In this document: positions 49,001 through 60,528 of the stretch, piece by piece
Layout of the letters: each line of letters begins with the position of its first letter
Numbering within the stretch: position 1 is the first letter of the stretch
Source: Margaritifera margaritifera
Taxonomy: Eukaryota > Mollusca > Bivalvia > Unionida > Margaritiferidae
Direction of reading: 5' to 3'
Assembly (NCBI GenBank): GCA_029931535.1
Contig: JAQPZY010000909.1
Location: 583,001-647,000 of the forward strand
DNA: 64,000 nt
Made by a program: the position numbers and the translations under genes
Notes under the pieces: generated by a model
Seen by the model: only the letters and a program-made list of their open reading frames with translations
The model's database searches: none
Told to the model about the DNA's origin: nothing

Positions 49001-50099
49001 TATTAAAGGACATTGAACCCTATTTCAAGACAATCATCACAACATAATACGACAATATGGTTCTGTAAAAGTACAACTAGATTTAACAATCAGACTTTTC
49101 AAAAGGTCTACTTAAGATGTAGAAAAAAAAATTGGGTTCAGATATTTTTATTTTCATTTTTTTACAATAGAAGAAGACCTATGAACAAAATGAACAGATG
49201 TGAACGGGATATTGCCACTGAACATGTATTTGGCCTTGTACATACCAAAATGCGGACACTATATAAGCAAAATACAAGATGGATGTTTAATAGGATTGAA
49301 TTTTTGACATTGCGCATTGATTAATGCCAGCCAATAAAAGGAAACACATGTATATTTGCCTGAACTGGATAAGAATAAAAAGCACGAATCAAGGTAGAGA
49401 AATAAAGACAGAAGGCTTTTCTCTCGTGCCGTAAAATCTGCGCTAAATAAATCAAGCTGATCATATAGATAGACCAGCATAATACAAGTTAGATATATTC
49501 AGTTTTTGGCTTAATATATATCCGGTGAAAATAGATGACATATGGAAAATCGAAAATAAATTTAATATATCCGTAAATTTGTAAGATACATTGGACAGGT
49601 GAGACAGCGGTATGAAGAGAAACTACATTCAATTGGTTAGAGTCTTCTGTGCCTGTAACAGAAAAAGTCAGACACTTTGAAATATTGATCACATACGTTA
49701 CAAGTGATGCTACAAAATTTAAATGCTGTGGTACTAATGTAGCACAGTAGGCGCACCTATTCTCCTGAGACGATTACAAAGAGGGAAGGAACCATATAAT
49801 TCCAGAAGAGGACAATGTCAAATTTACAAATTATCAATACCACTAAAACATTCCGTAATTGTCTTTACAGGAATTTTGATAGAATAAATTTATCACAAGT
49901 ACAAACTAGTAATAGTGATATGAAACAAAATGAAATATCCCGGACAATATAAGCAGCTAAAAACTTTCCATCAGGACATTGTTTGTACCTCAAATCAATT
50001 CATACATTTTAGAGACCAATCGTTTATAGAGGTGCTGCCTTTATTCGGATGTCTTATAACAGGTTGGGTGAGTCTGCAAAACTAATCTAGGAAAAATTA

Positions 50100-51662
50100 A
50101 GACTGAAAAAGGTAAAACTATAGCGTTTAAAGAGGAAGATGAAAGATTTTTAAATCGACAATGCATGCAATGTATGTGCACAAAAGTGTTAAAAACAAAG
50201 TTCGTGATCATGATAACATCACAGGCAAGTTCAGAGTAGGTGCTGATTACGATATTAATTTGAATTTAAGATATACAAAATGTATCGTACTAGTCATTTA
50301 CAACTTGTCCAATTATAATAGCCACTTGCACATCAAGAAGCTTCTAAAACGAAAGGTCAAGATGAAGAGCTAAGCGTCGTACCGAAAAATAACTAGAAAT
50401 ATATATCATTAAGAAGGATTTTATAGTCGATTGATTCGTGCAAGAATGACAATAAATAACTGTGTAAAGAACGATTAGTGTCCGTAGATAGTGTTTGATA
50501 CATAGGCCGTTATTAGAACAGCTGGATTAAAACATAAGCGATGAAAATTTTTAGAAACACTTATACACGTTGGAAATATGAAACTAAGATCGATGATGAA
50601 ATACATTTACCCATACATATACATGGATAGTTTTTAATGATTCATCGAAATAACTATAATTCAAAACAAAAGGTTTAATCATCACTTAACGATTTGAACA
50701 TGAAATAACGCGTACCACGAACTACATGATGTGATATCAAACTGCTGTCTTTAAACATTACGGGATTTACACGACGATTACGTAGAAAAAGAGGCATTGA
50801 TGCAATATGATATTTTGTAAGCGTTTGCAAATGTTTGTATGGCAAACTATACGTTAGACTCTGCGTACTATTATCATATTGCAGCAGGACTAGCTAATGC
50901 TGCTAGCTTAAAGATATCGTGTGTTCATTTAGAACTTATGATAGACTACAATATGAATCAGCTGACTGTTAGTAGAATTCGTGGTAAAATTAGTATGATA
51001 CCATGAATGCATAATACAACCAATCACGAATTATATGAGAGTTGGTTGAGTCAAAACCAAAAGCGCATATTACGTATACGGATGCCACGAATCTTTAGGG
51101 TTGGTGGATAAATCCAATATATGCCTGTAACTAAATATACATAGGCAAAGGATGAACAAATTAGAAGAAGAATATATGTTTGATGTACTTCATTATAGTT
51201 ATACTGGCTTCCTATTAGAAACAGGCTTGGAGACTCCATTACATCTAAAACGAACATTTAAAAGATTGCCTTCAAGCACTGGAAAAAGTTATTCCAGAGA
51301 TAAATGATTTATTTCCCTCGCACAAGAGACTAGCTGATGATTACTAGGGTACAAACCAATTGTACCGAAATTTTGTGCTTACCGAAAAGCAAAAGAAGGT
51401 GATGCATTACAGAAACTTAAAGCTTTAGAACCAATTAAGTTTCGAACTGAGAATGATACCTTGAGTTATTTTGTTTAAACAGCAACCATGGGTTAAACCT
51501 AGCACAGAGGTCAATACTAGTCTGATACAAAAGCTAATAATGACTTTGAGAAAAACCTTTAAAGCTAACGAATAACAGTGTATAAGGTAAACAGATCGAG
51601 AAATTGAGAAAACGAACAGAAGTAAAAATATATACAGATGAAACTAACATTTCTTAAATGCC

Positions 51663-51741
<79 letters not shown>

Positions 51742-52330
51742 GGCAGAAGAGAAATAATATATGAAGACTGAGCGATAGTCAGTCTGAAAAACAAACATAT
51801 CACATTAAGAACAAATTGATCCATGGTGGTTTGATTGTGCTTGAGTTATCAAAATGGCTATGTACGAATTTTACTACAAGATCAAAAATAAATATGCTGA
51901 CGGTTTCATTGTTGACAAATGTTGACAAAGAATATTATTACAACGCTATGAAGGAGAACATTAAATCTTATAACACTATGGACTATCCATAAGACAACTA
52001 TTTTGTCTACCACAAATGAATAAAAATATATCCGGAGTTTTAAAAGATGAAGTAACCGGAACACCAATTAGAGAGTTGTGTGGGTTAAAGTAAAAGGAAT
52101 AAAAAATGTGTGATTAAAATTAATGTAAAACTAGAGATGTAACAGGAGTCTGTATTTACTCACAATGAAAATCGCCTCGAAATGACTTTACTAAGATTCT
52201 ACAATCACAAACTGTATAGCAACAAAATGAACATAGTAGCAATGTATATGTATGGCGACAAGCCTTCGTTTGGCTGACAACATAAATACATTACCTTACA
52301 GACACTTGAGTATCATGTAACGAAAGGCAA
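50100..52330 (+). pseudogene. Protein-primed family B DNA polymerase, decayed (Polinton type)
   Basis: Blocks in correct order, in shifting frames: a Cys-rich stretch QCMQCMCTK near 50165, then VRDHDNITGKFR near 50200-50237, and YTKCIVLVIYNLSNYNSHL near 50272-50330, the conserved N-terminal region. Then YYYHIAAGLANAASLK near 50870-50915, and ITYTDATNL near 51070-51096, the palm motif A with its catalytic Asp. LFKQQPWVKP at 51471-51500 and KANNDFEKN near 51531 lie around motif B. Beyond the (TA)n insertion, NIKSYNTMDYP near 51958 and a run ending NHKLYSNKMN near 52205 are the C-terminal region. I could not find the motif C D-T-D catalytic pair. More than ten stops and frameshifts make it dead. 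Confidence 0.75.
51668..51737. repeat. (TA)n insertion inside the polymerase relic
   Basis: About 35 TA units between motif B and the C-terminal blocks of the polymerase pseudogene. Confidence 0.95.
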
Positions 52331-53285
52331 ACTCTAAACGCATTATAAGCGTATTCCTGTTGTTTTGTTTCAAAGTATTACAATATATTTTTGTACATCA
52401 TCTGTGATAAGATAATATTCAGTAGAAGACGACCACAAACTATGTACTTTCTCTTTGTTTTGCTTTATATTTTACCTCTTCAAGATTCCCATACACACTA
52501 TTTACAAAAACGTATGTGTATTGTGATAGGTATCAACCAGTAACTCTGTCCACTGATCTAATTTATGCGAGGGACCTTGATCATATTTTCATCTTTAATT
52601 CATGTTGCGCAGGTAAGTTGGACAACTGACGATGATGACGGAAAAGCATGTGTGTTCAGTTTTTATAAGATTTAGTACAAATAGTGTTTTACTACAATTG
52701 GATATTCGTTATATTGTCAGTGATATCATATTGCTTCCAATGCATTTATTGATGCTGAAACATAATTGATTTTAGTTGCTTGTTTTTATTCTACACAAAT
52801 TGTTTACTACATGATTGATAGCATTTCCTTTTAACTTCATATCAAATGATATGAAGACACTACCGGTACAATCAGTATATTTAGAGTTAGCTTTGGTATT
52901 GCTAAGTTTATATATCTACGATAAAAATCAATTGATGAAAAACAAAGTATTTTGAATTTCGAGTATGATTTGATATTTAGGCTTAATGCTTTAAAAGATT
53001 ACTTCCAATCATATTAATTAACCTGAAACTTTCATCCTTGTAGCATATTAATCTATGGTATTTGTTGTAGTGCTGTTTCTTTTCTTCTCTCCATGTTAGA
53101 AGCACTTATTTATTTATTTTTGTTTTATTTTTATTGTTATTTACCTATTGTTATTTCATGTTTTTCTTGGATTCTTTCGCGTATTTTTTTCTAATCCTTT
53201 TTTCTCTTTTTCACTGTATTCAGTATGGCAAGCATAAGCAGATTATTAGTGCTGAGGCCACTTGAGTAAAATGTCTTTCCCCTCC
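52331..53285. other. No recognised feature; T-rich
   Basis: AT-rich sequence between the polymerase relic and the tRNA-like repeat. A T-rich stretch lies at about 53095-53215 and a C run at 53288-53299. Any Polinton genes once here are not readable. Confidence 0.4.
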
Positions 53286-53289
53286 CTCC

Positions 53290-53425
53290 CCCCCCCCCGA
53301 AAAAAAGAAAACAAGAAAAAAAGAACACTATAGCCGACACGAGATGATCCGATGATAGATTCTAATCCGCACCGTTTCGATCGCGAGTCCAGCACGTTAA
53401 CGATTAAGCTACCGCGGCTCCTGCC
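53290..53425 (-). mobile_element. tRNA-like SINE remnant (third type)
   Basis: On the minus strand GGAGCCGCGGTAGCTTAATC followed by GTTAACGTGCTGGACTCGCG resembles a tRNA head with an A-box-like TAGCTTAATCGTTAACG, and GGATTAGAATC is a decayed B box. A T-rich tail follows near 53315 and 53300. It differs from the SINEs at 20.96 and 30.75 kb. Confidence 0.55.
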
Positions 53426-53651
53426 TCCATTGGTCGCTTTATTACAACATGAAGGAGAGTGCAATGGGCAAATATAAATCCCCGAGCCCTTAGTCGGTCT
53501 TTAAAGTAGAACTCGAACATAATGACAAACAGATATATATATATATATATACACATACTTGGTGGTAAAATTAAGGAACAATCCAATGACAGTGAAATAA
53601 TACGCTGCTAAATAAACTAGACTATTTTAAAATTATTTGGTCGAGAACTAG

Positions 53652-53843
53652 ATGGAAATGTCAATAAATCTGAAAATACTTGCGAGATCAACCAGGAAAA
53701 AAAAAGAAATGAGAAGAAGTAAACTCCCTCTCAGGAAAAGACTAAAACCATTACTCAAAGAAAAAGATGCTGCATGTGTTGGTGTAGCTACAACAATTGC
53801 AATGACAAGATCAACAATTGTAATAATGTTAGACGTACTGTAA
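53652..53843 (+). other. Small basic ORF next to the Polinton relic
   Basis: A 63-codon ATG-to-stop frame. The first half is very basic (ARSTRKKKEMRRSKLPLRKR) and the second half mildly hydrophobic. An overlapping frame over 53765-53860 is Cys/Asn-rich (RCCMCWCSYNNCNDKINNC), so one indel may have swapped the real frame. I do not recognise a family. It may be a nucleic-acid-binding structural protein, judged only from charge and from its position near the polymerase. Confidence 0.3.
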
Positions 53844-53951
53844 CTGGTACTGGTGGATGACTTAACTGCTACTTTAGGAGGAAGATATGATTCGTGCCTA
53901 GACAAAATTATAAGGGCTTAATACCTAATTATTTGTTTCATTTATAATCAT

Positions 53952-54146
53952 GTGAGAAACAAATTAGCAGCAGATTTGCCTGCAATTATCGGTAGAGTGA
54001 TAAGATGGTTGCTTAGGATTGCTGGACAAATGTATTCTTTTCTTGCTGAACATGTTATTGTACTTGTTTTGGCATTAGTAGGATTTATATTTGCATTTTG
54101 GATCTTGAGTGTAAGCAACGCATCTAACAGGGTTAAAAATACGTAA
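53952..54146 (+). CDS. Small membrane protein ORF of the Polinton-like element
   Basis: An intact 64-codon frame. It reads MRNKLAADLPAIIGRVIRWL, then LRIAGQMYSFLAEH, followed by a strong membrane segment VIVLVLALVGFIFAFWILSV. An amphipathic helix with Ile-Gly-Arg-x-x-Arg precedes the membrane span, and the C-terminus is polar. Small proteins of this build occur in mobile virus-like elements, and the position in the same strand downstream of the polymerase relic supports the link, but I cannot name the family. An open frame of this length is unexpected next to such a decayed polymerase. It could also be chance. Confidence 0.45.
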   Translation: MRNKLAADLPAIIGRVIRWLLRIAGQMYSFLAEHVIVLVLALVGFIFAFWILSVSNASNRVKNT

Positions 54147-54359
54147 CATATTTCAAAAAGTAAACAGTTGCAGGTCAAACCATTGGTATGAATATACATG
54201 ATTATTTGTTTATTTCGTAGTCAATATCGGTTCTTTGTGTTTACCAAGTATCATGTGTCCTTTGAAAGTTTCATATTGACTGTAGATATAATGCCAGCTT
54301 TTCCTAACTAACAAAATAGATCTGAATTTGTCTTTTCTTATGTAAATACGCTTTACTCT

Positions 54360-54361
<2 letters not shown>

Positions 54362-54452
<91 letters not shown>

Positions 54453-54453
54453 A
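54362..54453. repeat. (TA)n(TG)n microsatellite
   Basis: About 37 TA units then about 8 TG units, marking the junction between the Polinton region and the Gypsy element. Confidence 0.95.
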
Positions 54454-54539
54454 TGTCAAGTCATGTGCTCGGGTAACTTATGACTTAATTCCATGTGTGA
54501 ATAAGTTAAATCCAATATAAACACTATTTTTGTTAGCAC

Positions 54540-55800
54540 TACGTTTGCGGCGATTGTATATTTCCTCAAAGGCCTGAATAAGCTGAGACGGAACCTTTTC
54601 TGGATCTACCCAGACTGCGTCCTTTGCATCATTTTTGTACCTGACCTCCCACATTTGACATTCGTATACAAAGTGTCAAGTACTTCCATAATTTCTGGAT
54701 CTTCTTGCTCTTGTTAATTATCTTCAATCTCAATATCACTGTCGTAGTGATTTTTATTGTCACTCGGTGTTTCTGGAAACAATACAGGATATGAGAGGAA
54801 AGCATCCGTGTCAATAAACAGTTTCACTCGATTTCGTTTAAATTTTTTTAGTTTGTTTATTGTCACAGCTCTCAGTCTGATAGTTCACTGGTGATGTTTT
54901 CGCAATTATTCTAGGTGGGCCACTCCACGGGTGTAACAATTGTGTGGAGAGGCCTGGCTTACTAGCTGGTAAATATTCAACATTTGTCGCCTACTTTGAA
55001 TTCAAGCTCTTATGGCATTTTGGTCCTTTTTGAAAGTTTCTGTTTCTGTTGAGCTAATTCGATATTTTGTTTGGCACGAGTGAATTTGTCTTGGAATTTT
55101 GTTAGGACATCTGTTTTGTAATATGGATATGTTTATGTCGGCTCCGACAATGCCACCTCGATAGGCAGACGAGCGTCCCGACCATACATCATGAAGAAAT
55201 GTGTTTCTTGTATGCTACTGTTATAGGCAAACAAGACATAAGGTATTAACTGGTCCCAATCTCTCAGGTGGCCTGACACGAACATAGACAACATATTGGT
55301 CATTGCGGAATTAAATTGCTCAACAAGGTCATCTTTTTCAGAGCGATAAACTGTGGTAAACGCCTTTTGGTGTTTACTAATGCACACATGTTATTCAATA
55401 GTCGACCAGTAAACTTTTCCAACGGTCTGATAGAAGGCAACGGCTGGCTCTTTGACGACACACAATATGTTCAATGGAAAGTCTTGCGGTTGTGTTTGCA
55501 TCAGCATTGTTGACCTGATCATTCGGTGTTAACAGGCCTAAAACGTCCAAGGTCGCAAGGTCCATCTACGGATATTGGGAGTAATGGTGCTGGCTTCATG
55601 CCCTTGGTTGTATTCTTGCTGGCACAGTCTATACAGTATTTGACCTAAAAGTCAAAGCCCTTAAATATACCAACCCAGTAGAACCTATCTTGGACCTTCT
55701 GGTATGTTTTATTGAATCCAAAATGTCTAGCAGTTACTTTATCATGGCACCAGTGCATTACTTCGTCAATTAATCGCTAACTGTTTTCTTGCGTGTGTCC
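54540..55800 (-). pseudogene. Gypsy integrase, broken
   Basis: Around 55760-55610 the frame has H-W-C-H-D-K-V-T-A-R-H-F-G-F-N-K-T-Y, then YCIDCASKN, an H2C2 finger. The core is only partly present: the region with the first two catalytic Asp residues is damaged. 55387-55133 is open and reads VYRSEKDDLVEQFNSAMTNM with the third catalytic acidic residue, then YVLFAYNSSIQETHFFMMYG, the usual C-terminal part of the core. A further block MWEVRYKNDAKDAVWVDPEK near 54590-54660 is the C-terminal domain. Confidence 0.75.
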
Positions 55801-55929
55801 GCCTTCTGTTTGACCCTGGTGACCATACGTGCTACAACACACCGTTTATCAGTTCATAATCAGGAGCCATGGCAGCCACCTTTCGGGCTTTTATTGTATT
55901 CTCGAGTAATGTATTGCCACACAAGAAAC

Positions 55930-56535
55930 TCATACTGGATTTTGAATTTTGGTCATTCTCTTGTAATTCACTACTTCTTTTTGTAGCTGTAAGCCTGGTT
56001 TAATGTCCTGTAATTTGTTAATTTGTACTACGCATTCTTTGTTGTCTCCAGTCAAATTGGCACCATTGCCATGTTCTGCACGACTAAACCCATCTCCATT
56101 TCCATGAGATTTTCCGGCCCTGTACTCAAGGGTCATGTCATATTCCTGAATGAACAGTGGCCATAGGGCTAACCTACCCCTCAGATGTTTTGTTTCCATA
56201 AGCCATTTTAATGGACAGTGATCTGTGACTACCTTATATTTGTGAGCAAGCATATATTGTCTAAAAGTTCTCACACATTATTGCAAGGGTTTCTATTTCA
56301 ATTACGGAGTAATGTTTGTCACTTTTCTTTAACATATGCTAGTATATGCGATTGTCATTTCGATACTGTTTGTATCCTTTTGGGCCAAAACAACTCCCAA
56401 GGCAAATCCAGAACTGTCACAATACAGGGTGAATGGTCTGGAGAAGTCCAGATAACGTAACACTGGCGCTTTAGTCAGTTTATTTTTTATAATGTTAAAG
56501 GCCAGTTTACGATCATCATTCCACTCCCAGGTCAT
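55930..56535 (-). pseudogene. Gypsy RNase H, broken
   Basis: The frame 56535-56329 reads APVLRYLDFSRPFTLYCDSS, then GFALGVVLAQKD, the first conserved D-x-S-x-x-G-x-G-x-x-L-x-Q block of retroelement RNase H. After a break, 56274 continues FRQYMLAHKYKVVTDHCPLK, then WLMETKHLRGRLALWPLFIQ and EYDMTLEYRAGKSHGNGDGF, the conserved T-D-H and I-x-Y-x-x-G-K-x-x-x-x-A-D block (the last Asp being DGFSR). The gap between is one indel. Confidence 0.8.
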
Positions 56536-57640
56536 TATTCAAAAGCCGAGTCAGTAGTTGTGCAATATTTGTGAACCCTTTCACAAACTTGTGGTAATAC
56601 AAGGCAAGGCGTTGAAATCCGAAAAAAGGTCCGTTGATTGAAAAGTGTTTGAAGCTCCAGCACGGCCTTAATTTTGTCATAAGAAATTCTAATCCCCTCA
56701 TTTGCTACAACATGTCGGAGAAATTGGGCTTCGTCCTTGAAGATTGTTGTAAATTTGCCCAGTTTTAATTTGAGATTTGCTTTTCTTAGTCTCTCAAACA
56801 CTTCTTGTCAGTGAATCACATTTTCATCACAGCTGGAGGAAAAGATTAGAATATCATCAATCTATACCAGAACTAATGTCCACTGAATTCCTGCTAGTAG
56901 TGGATTCATAAGTTGATAAAAGATCCCGAGAGCATTGCATAGTCCAAATCCCATTGTGTTAAACTCATATAATCCTTTAAAACAAACAAACGCAGTTTCT
57001 CTTTGTCATGTTCTCTAACTGGCACATGATGGTACGGCAAGCAATCTAAACAAGTAAAGTATTGACAGTTGCTGAAGGATTCTAGCATTTCTTCTATTTT
57101 GAGAGGTGATAGACACCCTTTCTTGCACGATAATTCAAACGGTGATAGTCAATAACGAAACGATATTTTCCATCTGGTTTCTTGACTAGTATGACAGGAC
57201 TTGCCCAGGGACCGGTTGAAGGTCGTATTACATCCCTATTTAATAAATCTTGCACCTGATTTCTACCTTCCTCTCTTTGAGAGAAAGGAAGCTTGTGTGG
57301 TCTCCATTTAGTTGGTGGACTATCCCCTGTGTCTATCCTATGTTCCGCCAGGTTTGTTCTTCCTAGAATCTCATCAGATTTTGCAAAATTAACACTGTAC
57401 GAGTACAGAAGTTTTCGTATTTTGACTTGTTGTTCTGCAGATTGTTTGCTCCAGTCAATATCAAAGTCCTGGTCCTTAAGTTCAGCAGTTTCATTGTGAA
57501 TGTTTTCAGTACATGGTTTCTGCTCTGGTTCGTTTCCACATATTTCAGCTATTTCCTCAAATCTATGCAGTGCTCTTATAGACTTTCACTGGTTTGGTAC
57601 TCGGATTTAATAGTCTTAGAGTTACATTTTCGTTGACCTA
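56535..57640 (-). pseudogene. Gypsy reverse transcriptase, broken
   Basis: Readable blocks: HRIDTGDSPPTKWRPHKLPF near 57290-57350, IRPSTGPWASPVILVKKPDG near 57170-57230, then KYRFVIDYHRLNY, where Tyr replaces the usual Arg. The catalytic (Y/F)xDD box at 56853-56864 reads stop-I-D-D-I-L-I-F: the aromatic codon is TAG. Then come MFERLRKANLKLKLGKF and LRHVVANEGIRISYDKIKAV near 56690-56800 and a finger block with KFVKGFTNIAQLLTRLL near 56535-56590. Several frameshifts occur. Confidence 0.8.
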
Positions 57641-58125
57641 AGTTAGAACTCTGGCTGGCACCACGCTGCGTCTATCTATAAAGTCTTGTTCTGGCTCAAT
57701 CAATCCTAACTTCCCACATGCCCGGCTGTCAAGTTTTTCGTGGAGTAGAATTTCTGAACGGGCCGGTATTTCAGCTGTTTTTATTAAATTCACAAGCCAA
57801 AATTTCCTAGGCGTTGTTTCATCCTCACCTGATAGCAATTGCACATAACGTTTGTTCCAGTAGATTGAATTGTTTTGTGCATCAAGCACAAAATTAATTT
57901 GTCTCAAAATATCCATTACAATTATTGCGTCATACTGCACATTTTTGACAACATACATTTCCCTAATTGACTCGTCATTACCAACACAGATGTTGCACGA
58001 CATAATCCCGACAATGTCCAGAGATTGCACTAACCACATTTCTCACTTTGGGCTTAATGGTTTCTTTAACCGCCGTTGCCAAAATTCTATCACTCACTAA
58101 TGACACCTCAGCGCCCTGTATTGCC
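57638..58125 (-). pseudogene. Gypsy aspartic protease, active site lost
   Basis: Near 58115-58090 the frame reads AIQGAEVSLVSDRIL, where the catalytic D-(T/S)-G-A should stand, so the Asp is gone. The open stretch 58039-57638 continues MYVVKNVQYDAIIVMDILRQ and INFVLDAQNNSIYW, matching the conserved y-D-x-I-L-G-x-D-F-L block, with Gly replaced by Met, and the following I/V-D-x-x-N turn. The distal part SRACGKLGLIEPEQDFIDR leads to RT. Confidence 0.65.
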
Positions 58126-58290
58126 CCTGGCCATTACAGAAGTAATTGCTGTGTCTGGTTGATGGTTGTAATAATGACTGGCATCGGTAATGGTACCAGA
58201 TAATGTTCTTGCAGAATTTCCCCGCCTTTTTACTATCTGAACGGACCCGGTTTAGTTTAAACGTTGCACTTGTTTGTGATACTTTTCAAG

Positions 58291-58332
58291 ACACTGTCTT
58301 TCGATGTCTCCTATCCGCTTGCAAAAGTTGCA
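58291..58332 (-). pseudogene. Gypsy nucleocapsid zinc knuckle, His replaced
   Basis: Reads CNFCKRIGDIERQC. The CX2CX4HX4C pattern is kept except that the His ligand is Asp, so zinc binding is probably lost. It lies between gag and protease, as expected. Confidence 0.65.
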
Positions 58333-58537
58333 TCTAGGCATACCCTGTATTGTTCTCATATTCCTAGGCGTATAGGTTCCACGACTCGTCCATTAAAGCT
58401 TTTGGGGTACCCCTTCCTCGACCTCGAAATGGGGGAGGCTGAGTTCTCAGAGAAGCAGCTTCACTTGCCAAAAACTCGACTCTTTTGGTTAAGGTTTGAA
58501 TCTTATCATCCCTCTGAGTATCATGATTTAAGGTATA

Positions 58538-58795
58538 AACTGTGATCCATTATAGACTGTGATCCATTATAGACTGTGATCCATTATAAACTGTGATCCA
58601 TTATAGACTGTGATCCATTATAGACTGTGATCCATTATAGACTGTGATCCATTATAAACTGTGATCCATTATAGACTGTGATCCATTATAGACTGTGATC
58701 CATTATAAACTGTGATCCATTATAGACTGTGATCCATTATAGACTGTGATCCATTATAAACTGTGATCCATTATAGACTGTGATCCATTAAGATT
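58538..58795 (+). repeat. 15-copy 17-bp tandem repeat inside the Gypsy gag
   Basis: About 15 copies of ACTGTGATCCATTATAG. A single variable base (TATAG or TATAA at the unit end) recurs mostly every third unit, giving a 51-bp higher-order period over much of the array. It lies between the gag block and the zinc knuckle and introduces stops in every minus-strand frame. Confidence 0.95.
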
Positions 58796-58799
58796 TTCA

Positions 58800-59150
58800 T
58801 TACATTCCTCACGTATTGCTATTCCGGAAGCCTGTTCAGATGATTATGGATCACTTATCATAACATATCTTTTTAGCCCGGACCTCAGTCCTTGAATGAA
58901 GTGTTCCATTAGCAATTTCTCATTTTCATTCTGGCTCCCATGTGCTCGGCGAGCCAGACACTGTATTGCATCTCTATAATCTTCCACACTTTTACCATTC
59001 AGTTGTTTCATTTGAAATGATTCAGAGAAATACATTCTCTGTAAATCCTTCGGACTGAACCTTTCCTTGAATTTCCATTTAAGTGCATCATAAGATAATT
59101 TTCTTCTTCGTCATGGTCTTGTGAGTAGATGAAGGAGTTACTAGACTGTA
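58800..59150 (-). pseudogene. Gypsy gag (partial)
   Basis: The frame at 59035-58844 contains MYFSESFQMKQLNGKSVEDY, then RDAIQCLARRAH and LLMEHFIQGLRSGLK. This is the retrotransposon gag pattern: L/Y-x-Y-x-x-x-F-x-x-L-A-R-R-A followed by x-F-I-x-G-L. Upstream blocks exist in another frame (a HLNGNSRKG-like reading near 59065). The N-terminal half of gag is not found. Confidence 0.7.
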
Positions 59151-59960
59151 TCCAAACTGATGTCTGTATTTCATGTATATCTTACTGACTGTGAACCAGT
59201 ACATGCTCTAACTTTGACCACTATTTCGTCATTCAGCGATCATAGTCAGGATAAAGTTAAATTAAAGGGAGATCTGAGAAAAGCCTAGTGTTAACTATTT
59301 TGAAATAGTTACACAAAAGTCAAATAATTGGCAGATCTCGTAACAATTCAAGGAAAACCAATAGTTTAATAGATCGACCACTAGCTTAATAGACATTCTT
59401 ACAACTTTATATTTATAATAACCATGTATGTGTTTCTGTGCTCTGACCAACCATATCTTAACCAGAAACCTGGTCTTATTCACGTGAGTACACGAGTGGA
59501 GTAGGAATACAGATGGCGACCACCTGTCAGCTATGTTTTTTAAATACATAAATTACTACTAAATTCTGCGTCCTCTTATCTCTGCAATTATGATCATGTT
59601 AAACCGAGTATAAACCTCGCTTGCACTTTGGTCGGTCCTATGAAGTCACACAAAAGCAAGCACGGTTGCCAAAACAGGCGACCAATTATCAAAGTTTCTG
59701 ATCACGGCACTACCGAAACACAACTCAGGCATCCCATTCTCCCTTTGAACTCAAAGTTCAACAGTCCGAACAGATGTATCTAATCTGATCATATATTAGA
59801 TTCCGAAAGAGTTTACAAGTTTCTGCTTTCGCACCTGCTTCTACATTAAAAGCTTCTTACGATTGTTGGTACATACTAGGACAAGTTCCCTTTGCTATGT
59901 GGTGTAGATCGGGTCTCTCTTTTTGTCATTCCCAACTTTTTGTTCCCCGGGTGGGGGAGC
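59151..59960. other. No recognised feature
   Basis: Sequence upstream of the readable gag. An LTR or leader might have been here, but I could not find LTR-like ends. Confidence 0.35.
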
Positions 59961-60477
59961 GGGAGGTAATGATACACTCTAAAGAGTGGTGTAGTATGAC
60001 TGACACTAAGATTAAGAATTTTACTGTTTATGCTGTTAACATCAATTAACATCAATTTAATGCTTAATGCTATATTAACATCTACTAACTCATTTCTGTT
60101 ATTATCATCGTTTTGTTTGTTTTTTTTCGGGGGGGGGGGTATGGGGGGTACAAATTTCAAAGATAGATGTAGTATACTGACATTAAGGTTATGGATTGTA
60201 TTTAATATTATAGTACCATCAATGATTCAATAATTCAAAAGATAGGAGCTTACTTAAACTCTAATGAAACTTTACTGTATTTTGTTCAGCCCGATTTAAA
60301 ATGTATCTCGAAATTCGCAACAAGCAATGCAAATAGGGAGAGATCATTAAAAGTGAAGTTTCACAGGTAGTGTAGCTATTTTGATACCCTTCATTCTTAA
60401 CTGAATTACATTTATGGCGATTCAGCTTTACTAGTCCCGCATAATAAAGAAGAAAGACATAAAAAAATTAAAAAATA

Positions 60478-60528
<51 letters not shown>

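Larger units (their letters stand above)
49900..54200 (+). mobile_element. Decayed Maverick/Polinton element
   Basis: Polymerase relics at 50.1-52.3 kb plus two small ORFs at 53.65-54.15 kb lie in the same orientation within 4.3 kb. The polymerase type is the protein-primed family B enzyme found in Polintons, large self-synthesising elements related to viruses. I did not find the integrase, packaging ATPase, protease or capsid genes in the window, and I found no terminal inverted repeats, so the limits are those of recognisable sequence only. A (TA)n insertion (51668-51737) and a tRNA-like repeat (53290-53425) interrupt it. Confidence 0.6.
54520..59150 (-). mobile_element. Decayed Gypsy LTR retrotransposon, gag to integrase
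   Basis: A minus-strand element with parts in canonical Gypsy order: gag, zinc knuckle, protease, RT, RNase H, integrase. Every part is interrupted by stops and frameshifts. No LTR pair is recognisable at either end: the 5' side fades near 59.15 kb inside gag, and the 3' side ends near the (TA)n(TG)n run. RT and integrase style fit Metaviridae of invertebrates in general; the clade is not resolved. Confidence 0.85.
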
